From positions 59,612 to 123,611 of the forward strand of contig DIWE01000018.1 in assembly GCA_002423435.1 (NCBI GenBank): a DNA stretch of 64,000 bases, given 5' to 3'. The notes beneath the pieces are model-generated. The model saw only the letters and a list, made by a program, of their open reading frames with translations. It had not been told where the DNA came from and ran no database searches. Positions 24,778 to 32,281 of the stretch are shown piece after piece (position 1 is the stretch's first letter; each line of letters starts with the position of its first letter). A program made the translations under genes and the position numbers. The DNA comes from Clostridiales bacterium UBA6114 (lineage in GTDB: Bacteria; Bacillota; Clostridia; Oscillospirales; Butyricicoccaceae).

Positions 24778-25551
24778 ATGGCAAAAATCTTGATCGAAGG
24801 GGAAATCTATTCCCCGGCGCTCATCGTATTTGACAAGGACGGGCTGTTGTTCGACAGCAAAAGCTTCTGGGCCGAGCTCGCCCGGCTTCGCGCCGCGGAG
24901 CTTAAGCGCCATCTGAGCGCGCGGCAGCTTTGCTCATGGCTTAAGCTGTGCGGGGTGCACTATTCCGTACAGGGCGACGGCTTCCCCGCCATTACCGGGG
25001 TGCAGAGCGACGGTGTGACCGCCGTGGCCTCCGAGGACGAGGAAGCGATGATCACCGGCACGTTTTTAATGCAGGAGCTGGGGCTTTCCTGGCCGGCGGC
25101 CCGCGAAATATCCCGCGGCGTCTACCGCGAATCGGATAAGAAGCTTGATTTGAACCGCTGCGCCGTGCCGAAAAAGGGTTTCCCCGATATTTTCAGGCGT
25201 TTGTACGACGCCGGGATTCCTTACGGGGTGGCCACATCGGACGACATGCAGCGCGCGATCGGCTCAATCTCCATGTTTGACGACGTGGAGCATATTTCTT
25301 TTATTATTACGCCGAAAGAGGTCGGGCGCAACAAACCCGCGCCGGATATGCTCGAGCTCATTTCCGAGCGCACCGGCGTTTTAACAAGTGACATGATGAT
25401 GGTCGGGGATTCATATGTCGACGTTTCCATGGCGCGCAGCGTAAACGCCGTCGGCGTAGGCATCCCCGAGACTCCTGCGATGCGCGAAAAAATGCGCCCC
25501 TATGCGAGCGTCATTATCGATTCGCTGGATCAGATTGAAATCGTGGGCTGA
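24778..25551 (+). CDS. HAD-superfamily phosphatase
   Basis: 257 residues from MAKILIEGEIYSPALIVFDK. The four HAD motifs are visible: DKDGLLFDS (nucleophile region), VATSDD (motif II), the lysine of GRNKPAPDM, and VGDSYVDVSMA (motif IV). The long helical cap after motif I is of the phosphoglycolate-phosphatase/beta-phosphoglucomutase type. It probably dephosphorylates a sugar phosphate or clears a dead-end phosphorylated by-product of the operon's kinases. The ATG follows a GGGAGAAAAGG site, 38 bases after the kinase stop. Confidence 0.87.
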   Translation: MAKILIEGEIYSPALIVFDKDGLLFDSKSFWAELARLRAAELKRHLSARQLCSWLKLCGVHYSVQGDGFPAITGVQSDGVTAVASEDEEAMITGTFLMQELGLSWPAAREISRGVYRESDKKLDLNRCAVPKKGFPDIFRRLYDAGIPYGVATSDDMQRAIGSISMFDDVEHISFIITPKEVGRNKPAPDMLELISERTGVLTSDMMMVGDSYVDVSMARSVNAVGVGIPETPAMREKMRPYASVIIDSLDQIEIVG

Positions 25552-25585
25552 AGAGGCCGATACAAAACGTTAAAGGAGGTTCCCG

Positions 25586-26452
25586 ATGAAGTTTGCTTTC
25601 ATCACCCTGGATTTCAGGCGTTTTCCCCTGGAGTTCTGTTTCCGGAGCGCCCGCTACTACAGCATGGACGGCGTCGAGATATGGTGCGGCCGCCCTCACG
25701 CATACCCGGACGACATGAACGCGGACAAGCTCCGCGAAATCATCGGCTGGAAGAAAAAATATCAGCTGGACGTCCCCATGATGGTCCCTTCCGCGCTGAA
25801 CGTCGACCGCGGTCTGGCCTCTCCAAACGAGGCGGAGCGCGCTGCCGGCGTCGCGTGGATCAAGCGCCACATCGATATGGCGAGGGAGATCGAGTGCCCG
25901 CGCGTGCTCGTCGCACCGGACCATCCCGGCTACAATCAGGACGGCGCGCTTATATGGAACGCGTTTGCCGACAGCATCCGCGAGCTCGTCGATTACGCGA
26001 AGGGCACCGGCGTGCGCATTACCGCAGAGCCGCTGACGTCCAGGGAAAGCCCCGTCCTTTGCAGCACGGACGACTGCGTGCGCCTCGCCCGCGAAACCGG
26101 CTGCGGGGAGCTGCATTTCATGATGGACATCGTGCCGCCCACCATGGAATTCGAGCCGTTTTCCGATTATTTCACAAAGCTCGGGCCGCGCATGGATTAC
26201 ATACATATCTGCAACACGGACGGGATGACCGACGCGCATCTGCGCCTGGAAAACGGCATCATCCCCATTGAGGATATGTTTGCCGTATTCAAGCGCTGGG
26301 GATACAACGATTATGTCTCTTTCGAGCTGTATTCGGAGAATTACCGGGATCCCGAGCTGTTCCTCGCGGGAGCGGCGAGGGTCGTGCGGGACATCTGCGA
26401 CAGGCTCGAGATCCCGGCGAATCTGAGTCACAAAGGCAGAAAAAATGATTGA
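25586..26452 (+). CDS. Sugar phosphate isomerase/epimerase (TIM barrel)
   Basis: 288 residues starting MKFAFITLDFRRFPLEFC, with AAAGGAGG upstream. Putative metal ligands of the AP-endonuclease-2-like barrel are seen in ITAEPLTS (Glu), FMMDIVPP (Asp), YIHICNTDG (His) and SFELYSEN (Glu). The closest general pattern is the FrlC/IolE/ketose-3-epimerase group, which epimerises or isomerises free or phosphorylated ketoses. It is one of two such proteins in the operon; the other (28017) is more UlaE-like. The precise substrate is unknown. Confidence 0.85.
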   Translation: MKFAFITLDFRRFPLEFCFRSARYYSMDGVEIWCGRPHAYPDDMNADKLREIIGWKKKYQLDVPMMVPSALNVDRGLASPNEAERAAGVAWIKRHIDMAREIECPRVLVAPDHPGYNQDGALIWNAFADSIRELVDYAKGTGVRITAEPLTSRESPVLCSTDDCVRLARETGCGELHFMMDIVPPTMEFEPFSDYFTKLGPRMDYIHICNTDGMTDAHLRLENGIIPIEDMFAVFKRWGYNDYVSFELYSENYRDPELFLAGAARVVRDICDRLEIPANLSHKGRKND

Positions 26453-26458
26453 TTTGTC

Positions 26459-26494
26459 CGCGGAGCGAATGGAGGCTCGCGGAGCGAATGGAGG
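26459..26494 (+). repeat. Tandem duplication of a ribosome binding segment
   Basis: A 17-base unit (CGCGGAGCGAATGGAGG) occurs at 26459-26475 and again at 26478-26494, period 19. The second copy supplies the GGAGG that sits 5 bases before the SDR start at 26500. Confidence 0.7.
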
Positions 26495-26499
26495 TTATT

Positions 26500-27291
26500 A
26501 TGGAAAATCTGTATCGCGCGGATCAAAAGATCGCGGTCGTCACCGGCGCCGCTACCGGCATCGGCAAGGCGATTGCAACCCGGCTTGCGCACATGGGGGC
26601 GCTGGTCGTCATTGCGGACTTAAACCTTGAGGCCGCGCAGGAAACCGTCGGGGCTTTGCCCTGCGAAAAACCGGAATTTCAAAAGCACGAGGCCGTTTAT
26701 ATCGACGTCACCGACGAGGCCTCGGTCAAGGCCGTATACGACGGCATCGGCAAAAGGTTCGGCCGCATCGATATCGCCGTCAACAACGCGGGCGTGTCCA
26801 CCATGAACCATCTGGAAAACCTGACGGAACGCGACTGGGATTTCAACATGGACGTCAATGCCAAGGGCGTATTCCTTTGCACCAAGCATGAAGTCCCCTG
26901 GATGAAGGAAAAGGGCGGCGCCATGGTCAACACCTCTTCCATGGCCTACCTGTATTCCGCCCCGCTCCTGGCGCATTACACCGCTTCCAAGTTCGCGGTC
27001 GCCGGCTGGTCCCAGACGGCCGCCAAGGAGCTTTCCAAATACGGCATCCGCGTCAACTACGTCTGTCCCGGCTATGTGCTGACCGATATGCAAAACCGCG
27101 AGGTCGTCTGGGAGGGCAGCCTTCGGAGCATGACCGGCGAGGAGGTGCGCGCCGATTATGTGCAGCAGACGCCTCTCGGCAGGCTTTGCCGTCCGGAGGA
27201 CGTCGCAAACGCCGTCGGCTTTTTGGTTTCCCCGCAGGCGGAATTCATCACCGGCGCCGCGATTCCCGTCACGGGCGGCGCGGAGCTCTGA
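26500..27291 (+). CDS. SDR-family oxidoreductase of the pentulose operon
   Basis: 263 residues from MENLYRADQKIAVVTGAATG, the ATG preceded by GGAGG at 5 bases; the longer frame from 26449 starts in the duplicated segment. TGAATGIGKA, VNNAG, the catalytic NTSSMAYLYS and YTASK, and the C-terminal FITGAAIPVTGGAEL are all present. Members near this type include sorbitol, xylitol and L-fucose dehydrogenases. It could interconvert a polyol or aldonate and the ketose phosphorylated by one of the kinases (inference). Confidence 0.9.
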   Translation: MENLYRADQKIAVVTGAATGIGKAIATRLAHMGALVVIADLNLEAAQETVGALPCEKPEFQKHEAVYIDVTDEASVKAVYDGIGKRFGRIDIAVNNAGVSTMNHLENLTERDWDFNMDVNAKGVFLCTKHEVPWMKEKGGAMVNTSSMAYLYSAPLLAHYTASKFAVAGWSQTAAKELSKYGIRVNYVCPGYVLTDMQNREVVWEGSLRSMTGEEVRADYVQQTPLGRLCRPEDVANAVGFLVSPQAEFITGAAIPVTGGAEL

Positions 27292-27363
27292 GTACGGAAG
27301 GGGTCTTACGCCCTCCGACGCAGGGCTTCCCCGCGTTCACTACATAGAGGGGGAGGGCTTTTT

Positions 27364-28020
27364 ACGGTCCGCATTTTACCATCCATTGCTTCGGCGTCCC
27401 CGCTGCATCTCGCCACAACAATCGACCGCCTCAAGCCCCACGGCCTGCTGCACATCGACATTGAGGACGGAAACTTTATTCCCAACATCACATTCGGTAT
27501 GAAAGCCGTGCGCGAAATCGCCGCGTACGCCGATATGCAGCTCAATGTCCACATCATGGCGACAAACCCCATGCAGTATGTCGAGCCGCTTTTCGGGCTT
27601 CCATCTGTTTCGGAAATCGCCGTGCATATTGAAGCCCTGCCCTATCCCCTCGCGGTCCTGCGCGGCATCCGCGCCGCAGGGAAAAAAGCCGGGCTCGCGC
27701 TGAATTTCAGCACGCCTGTTTCAAACCTCGCGCCATTCATCAACGATCTCGACTTCATCCTTATTATGAGCTCCGAACCGGACGGCGCCGACCAGTCCTT
27801 CCATATATCCGCTCCGGACAGGATCCGTGAAGCGCGCCGCCTTCTCGGGCAGCGCGGCCGGGTATGGGCGGACGGCGGAATCGTCGACGAGCAAACGCTT
27901 TTGCTGGCATGCAAAAGCGGGGCGGACACCGTGGTCATGGGCAGGGCAATCGTCGGCTACGATGAGCCCATGCAAAAAATCGCCTTTTTTCGGCAGATTC
28001 TGGCGGAGAATAGGCTATGA
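27364..28020 (+). CDS. Ribulose-phosphate 3-epimerase family protein with apparent ACG start
   Basis: The homologous frame begins TVRILPSIASASPLHLATTI and runs through LLHIDIEDGNFIPNITFGM, LNVHIMATNP, ISAP, WADGGI and VVMGRAIVG, matching the Rpe fold at about 218 residues. No ATG, GTG or TTG exists in frame between the previous stop at 27289 and an internal ATG at 27499. Starting at 27499 would delete beta-strand 1 and the metal-binding HIDIED motif. The best start is ACG at 27364, 6 bases after a strong GGGGGAGGG; one base change would make it ATG. Either a rare ACG start or a recent lesion or sequencing error is possible. It likely epimerises a pentulose 5-phosphate. Confidence 0.78.
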   Translation, partial: TVRILPSIASASPLHLATTIDRLKPHGLLHIDIEDGNFIPNITFGMKAVREIAAYADMQLNVHIMATNPMQYVEPLFGLPSVSEIAVHIEALPYPLAVLRGIRAAGKKAGLALNFSTPVSNLAPFINDLDFILIMSSEPDGADQSFHISAPDRIREARRLLGQRGRVWADGGIVDEQTLLLACKSGADTVVMGRAIVGYDEPMQKIAFFRQILAENRL

Positions 28021-28862
28021 GCGGCACATACGATATCCGCTCCCCTCTGGGGATTTATGAAAAAGCGCTGCGGCCGGAGCCGCTTAAGAGTCTGTTTTCC
28101 ATTGCGGCCCGGCTCGGCTTCGACTGTTTTGAAATCAGTCTGGACGAAAGCGACGCGCGGCTTTGCCGCCTCGATTGGCCCCGGGCGCAGGCCGACGCCG
28201 TACGAAGGTGCGCGGCCGACAGCGGCATCCGCCTGTTCTCGGCCTGTCTGAGCGGGCACCGCAGATTCCCGTTGGGCAGCGCCGACCCGGAAATTGAAAA
28301 ACGCGCCGTGGAGATTTTGCAAAAAGCCGTCATTTTTTGCGAACGCGTGGGCATCCGCGTACTTCAGGTGATGAGCTACGATGTGTTTTACGAGCCGTCG
28401 AGCGGCGATACGGTGCGGCGTTATCTCGAAAATCTCGCCGGGTGCGCGCGCTTTTCCGAGGCTTACGGCGTCACGCTCGCCGTCGAGCCGATCGAGCATA
28501 CGCACTTTCAATCGCCCTCCGACGTCCGCAGGATTTTGGAGCATTGCGGTTCCCCGTGGCTTAAGATCTATCCGGATGTCGCGAACATGGCCGCGGTCGG
28601 CATCGACCCGCTGCCCGAGATCGAAGGCTGTATGTCCGATATGGCGGCGCTCCACATCCGCGAGGCGTTACCGGAATTTTTCGGAAACGTTCCGTTCGGC
28701 ACGGGTATCGTCCCGTTTGACGGGCTGTTTTCGCTTCTGAAACGAAAGGGCTACGCGGGGCCGATCAATATCGAAATGTGGTATGAGGAAGGGATGGACG
28801 ACCTATCGTTTGTCCGAAATTCGCTTGATTTTGTGCGCTCCGGCCTGGCCGCCGCGAAATAA
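28017..28862 (+). CDS. L-ribulose/L-xylulose-5-phosphate 3-epimerase-like protein (UlaE type)
   Basis: 281 residues overlapping the previous gene by ATGA. MSGTYDIRSPLGIYEKAL resembles the UlaE start. LDESDARLCRLDW, SACLSGHRRFPLGS, VLQVMSYDVFYEP and the putative metal ligands in TLAVEPIEHTHF, YPDVANMAA, ALHIREA and INIEMWYEE fit the family. UlaE and SgbU interconvert L-xylulose 5-phosphate and L-ribulose 5-phosphate. With an L-xylulokinase-like enzyme and an AraD-like 4-epimerase nearby the assignment makes a coherent route, though the sugar specificity is inferred. Confidence 0.85.
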   Translation: MSGTYDIRSPLGIYEKALRPEPLKSLFSIAARLGFDCFEISLDESDARLCRLDWPRAQADAVRRCAADSGIRLFSACLSGHRRFPLGSADPEIEKRAVEILQKAVIFCERVGIRVLQVMSYDVFYEPSSGDTVRRYLENLAGCARFSEAYGVTLAVEPIEHTHFQSPSDVRRILEHCGSPWLKIYPDVANMAAVGIDPLPEIEGCMSDMAALHIREALPEFFGNVPFGTGIVPFDGLFSLLKRKGYAGPINIEMWYEEGMDDLSFVRNSLDFVRSGLAAAK

Positions 28863-28904
28863 CGGCGCAAAACCGGGGAAATTTGACAGGAGGGACTCCC
28901 TAAA

Positions 28905-29549
28905 GTGTACGAACAGGAAAAGCAACTGATCCTGAAAACAGCTTTATCCATGGTAAAATACCGCTTGGTTGCCTTATCCGGCGGCAACGTCACCATGCGC
29001 ATGCCGGACGGCAACTACTTGATCACGCCCTCCGGCATGGTCTACGAGGAGATGGCGCCGGACGACGTGCTGCTGGTCAACGACAACGGCGAGGTGGTGG
29101 AAGGGCACCGCAGGCCGTCGGTCGACACCGCCGCCATACTGGACGTGTTTCACGCCATGCCTTCGGTAAACGCGGTGATCCACACCCATCAGCCGTATGC
29201 GACGGCCGTCGGGCTCATCGACGACGAGCTGCCCGCCTGTCTGACGACCCTCGTGGACGCGACGCGCGGCGCCGTCCGGGTCGCACCGTACCTTCCCACC
29301 GCCGACCGGGACATGGGGCGTCTGACTGTGGAATACGCCGGCGATTCACTTGCCGTGATATTAAAGCACCACGGCGTCATGACGTTCGGCAAGGACATCC
29401 CCGAAGCGCTCATGGCCGCGGTCTACCTCGAGGAGGCGGCGAAATCTTACATGCTGGCGCGCCCCTTCCGGACGTTTTCTTCCTTTGACCGTTCGGAAAT
29501 CGAGCACGCGAGGGCGGAGGCCCTGTGCTACGGGCAGGTTGAAGATTAG
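28905..29549 (+). CDS. Class II aldolase/AraD-family protein (L-ribulose-5-phosphate 4-epimerase-like)
   Basis: 214 residues starting at a GTG with AGGAGG upstream. ALSGGNVTMRMPDGNYLITP is the family phosphate-binding start. RRPSVDTAA carries an Asp at the position where AraD epimerases have Asp and fuculose aldolases have Glu. Zinc ligands are in AVIHTHQPYA and KHHGVM. It therefore looks more like the 4-epimerase that turns L-ribulose 5-phosphate into D-xylulose 5-phosphate than an aldolase. It is the last gene of the plus-strand operon, followed by a strong bidirectional terminator. Confidence 0.85.
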   Translation: MYEQEKQLILKTALSMVKYRLVALSGGNVTMRMPDGNYLITPSGMVYEEMAPDDVLLVNDNGEVVEGHRRPSVDTAAILDVFHAMPSVNAVIHTHQPYATAVGLIDDELPACLTTLVDATRGAVRVAPYLPTADRDMGRLTVEYAGDSLAVILKHHGVMTFGKDIPEALMAAVYLEEAAKSYMLARPFRTFSSFDRSEIEHARAEALCYGQVED

Positions 29550-29594
29550 CCGATTTTTGTGCTTGGCGCGTATTTGCATAAGGAGCATAAAAAA

Positions 29595-29634
29595 AGAGGG
29601 CTGCCCTAAAAAGTACTTTTTAGGGCAGCCCTCT
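29595..29634. terminator. Bidirectional terminator between convergent genes
   Basis: A perfect 40-base palindrome (each arm begins AGAGGGCTGCCCT) flanked by A-runs on the left and T-runs on the right. It ends the plus-strand pentulose operon and the minus-strand gene that stops at 29650. Confidence 0.9.
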
Positions 29635-29649
29635 TTTTTATCGAATTAT

Positions 29650-32199
29650 TTATCTGCACAAAAGCTTTTGTAACACGATATCCGAGAATAATTCCATTTT
29701 TTCCGTTCTGGCAACGAAAAGCACATCCGAAAAGCCTTTGCTCTGCGGCAAAAGGGATTCCAGCATATTGGCCTTACTCAGGATATACTCGGGGTGATAC
29801 ACCACATCCTTTTGTCCGGCAAAAATAGCCGCGTAAAAAATCCCCGTTTCCACAAGATCCTGAAAGAAATGGCTGCCATAGGACAGCTCCGGGATAAATC
29901 CCTCTTCTCCCGACGCGACCTCGCAAATAACCGACATATTGCAGATCTCCGAAAAATGCACGGGCAGCCCCAGCGACGGCGTCGTGGTTCCCCATCTGCC
30001 CGGTCCGACCAGCATGAGATTTTTCCCCTTCAGGGCAGTGTTAAGGGCGCCTATCTGTCTCGCGACGGCATATTTATCCCGCTCATTTCGTTCCAAATAG
30101 GCTTTTGAATCGACAAACACGACATAGTCAATGGGAAGGCGCACATTGCCGCCCATAAAATTCCCCCGAGTCGAGAAAAAGCAGTTTTGTTCGTCATCGA
30201 GGTCGGGTATATGAACCGGCTTTCCAAGCCCCCTTGTCTGTAAAGGCCGGCACTGCAGCAGGTTTACCTTAAACTGTCCGTCCTTTGCGAAATTGGCGGT
30301 GAATTCGATATCCACCGGATAGTGATAAACGCTCGACAAAAGCGCCAGCATGTCTTTCATAAAGGCTGAAAAGCCCGTATTTGCAAGGAGCTTCCGGAAG
30401 TCAAGAATGTCCGGGACGCTCCTGTCGGCATGTCCGAGATCGCGCAGGCGGCTTTCTGTTTCGCTGTCCGGCCTTAGGAATAATTCCTTATCCGTTTTTA
30501 TGTCATACGCCGTAACGTTTTCCACGCTTTTTGTCACCAGGCTGTTTTCTCTGAGCGAAAGGATATCCACATAATGCTGGGTAAATTTTTGCTGATCCCC
30601 ATAATTTACCGGGGGAAGGCGCGAGGGGTCGTCGAGATACACGAGCCGCGCGTAATCGCCCTCGGTCCTGTCCACCGCTCTCGTCCCAAGCCCAAAAACG
30701 AGGCGGAGCATTCCGGTGTTCATATCCATGCTTTTGTCCCACACATAAAGATTCGACGAGTTGCCGACTCCCGCCACATGGGGGAAGAAGTTCTCCCGGT
30801 AATAGTCTCCCGAAACGCGCTGGACCAGGATTGCCATTTGTTCATCCTTTTCGAAAAGCCCTCTGTTCATCCTGTAAGAAAGCGCGTCTTCATCCATTGT
30901 GCTGGCGTAAACGATGCGCACCGCCTGTTCAAAGGCCTGATAGCGCTGCTCCGGCGTACCCTGATTGACGCAAAAAATGCTGTCGTATTTGCCGGCGAAA
31001 GCGTTGCCGAAATTGTCCTCGAGCAGGGAGCTCGAACGCACGATGATGGGAGACTGTCCGAAATATTCGAGCATTTGAAGAAACTGCTCCCGGATACTCT
31101 CGGGAAACCTGCCGCCCAGCAATTTCTCCTTGAGCTCCGGCGCGCATTTGAAAAAACCGTCTTTGGTCTTTTGCATTGTGCGCAATTTCCACCAGCCGTT
31201 TTCAACAATATACGTGTAAAATATATCCGAGCCGAGGTAATAGGAATCATGGGGCTCGAGAAAAGGCGTGAAGCGGTTTAGAGCGTCTTTCTCCAGAATC
31301 TTTCTGGCGACAAGCATGCCGACGCTCTTTCCCCCTATAAAGCCCGTGCCCACCTCTCTCGCCGCGATCGCCAGCACATCCCTAAGCGAAAGATACCGTT
31401 CGCAAAGCTCGAAAATCCTCGATTTTCCGCCTATGAGCATCGACATTAAAAGCCTTTTTGTTTTTTCCTGCCGCTCGAGCGGCTGCGAAAGCATCTCTTT
31501 TGCCTTCGCGAACACAACGTCCCAGTAATCAAGCTGGTTCCCGCCGCGGTTGATACTGGAAAACAGCTCGGCGGCCTCCGCGCTCGCGGTTATGCACACC
31601 GCCTCGTCCCCCCGTATCAAATGAGGGAAAAACATTGTCGGCGAATAGCGCCCCCAGGCCTTTAAAGGGTGAATGTAAATTTTGCCGTTTACCTCATACA
31701 GGTCGAGCAGAAGCTGCGTCGTTTCCCTGATCCCCGCAATGGTGCTGTAGGTATGGGCATTGCGTATGATTGCAAAATACGCAACCGTGTCCAGCTCATA
31801 CAGAAACGGACAAATGATCTTGAAAAAGTTGCCGATCATCAGGTCAGAATGCCAGTACTCGAGCAAATCGGTCAGGCAGTCGAAGACATAGAAGGCGTTC
31901 CTTCCCTCATGCTTAACCAGGCCGTACACATATGTCGCAAAGCTTTCAAAGCCCTTCGACGCATCCACCCGGCAGATGCTGACAGGCTGCTTGTTATCAA
32001 AAAGCGGTTCATGGTTCCCGAAACGGACATAAATAAGCTTTCTGTCGTCCCGGATCGCCTGCCCGATAAAAGGCGTAACGACTTTTTTATAACTCGATAC
32101 CGAATCCACCTGCCAGACCGCGTTGTCTCCCAGCCGGAGCTTATCGACCATAAGGTCGAGCCCCTGATGTCCCGTGCTCACTTTGTCATTCATACTCAT
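29650..32199 (-). CDS. KaiC-like domain fused to PEP-synthase-type ATP-binding domain
   Basis: About 849 residues from the ATG at 32199 (GGGGAG upstream). The first 250 residues resemble a KaiC/RecA-like domain (TGHQGLDLMVDKLRLGDNAV), but the Walker A glycines and lysine are absent (VDSVSSYKKV), so this half probably does not hydrolyse ATP. From about residue 300 the PPDK/PEP-synthase nucleotide-binding domain follows: VGTGFIGGKSVGML, IIVRSSSLLEDNFGNAFAGK, QRVSGDYYRENFFPHVAG and NLLQCRPLQTRG. The phosphohistidine and PEP-binding domains of true PEP synthase are missing. The role is unknown, perhaps a phosphotransferase-like or regulatory protein. It is encoded downstream of an M20-like gene, with no terminator between. 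Confidence 0.75.
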   Translation of the reverse strand: MSMNDKVSTGHQGLDLMVDKLRLGDNAVWQVDSVSSYKKVVTPFIGQAIRDDRKLIYVRFGNHEPLFDNKQPVSICRVDASKGFESFATYVYGLVKHEGRNAFYVFDCLTDLLEYWHSDLMIGNFFKIICPFLYELDTVAYFAIIRNAHTYSTIAGIRETTQLLLDLYEVNGKIYIHPLKAWGRYSPTMFFPHLIRGDEAVCITASAEAAELFSSINRGGNQLDYWDVVFAKAKEMLSQPLERQEKTKRLLMSMLIGGKSRIFELCERYLSLRDVLAIAAREVGTGFIGGKSVGMLVARKILEKDALNRFTPFLEPHDSYYLGSDIFYTYIVENGWWKLRTMQKTKDGFFKCAPELKEKLLGGRFPESIREQFLQMLEYFGQSPIIVRSSSLLEDNFGNAFAGKYDSIFCVNQGTPEQRYQAFEQAVRIVYASTMDEDALSYRMNRGLFEKDEQMAILVQRVSGDYYRENFFPHVAGVGNSSNLYVWDKSMDMNTGMLRLVFGLGTRAVDRTEGDYARLVYLDDPSRLPPVNYGDQQKFTQHYVDILSLRENSLVTKSVENVTAYDIKTDKELFLRPDSETESRLRDLGHADRSVPDILDFRKLLANTGFSAFMKDMLALLSSVYHYPVDIEFTANFAKDGQFKVNLLQCRPLQTRGLGKPVHIPDLDDEQNCFFSTRGNFMGGNVRLPIDYVVFVDSKAYLERNERDKYAVARQIGALNTALKGKNLMLVGPGRWGTTTPSLGLPVHFSEICNMSVICEVASGEEGFIPELSYGSHFFQDLVETGIFYAAIFAGQKDVVYHPEYILSKANMLESLLPQSKGFSDVLFVARTEKMELFSDIVLQKLLCR

Positions 32200-32281
32200 T
32201 TTGACTCCCCGCCCTCCGAAACCGGGTTCTTTCCGCCGGGCCAAATCCGGAAAATACAATATATTCGGGGTTGTTTTTCGC

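Noticed and set aside
27499..28020. ATG at 27499 as the start of the Rpe-like gene
   Set aside because: It would remove about 45 conserved residues including the HIDIED metal motif and has no ribosome site.
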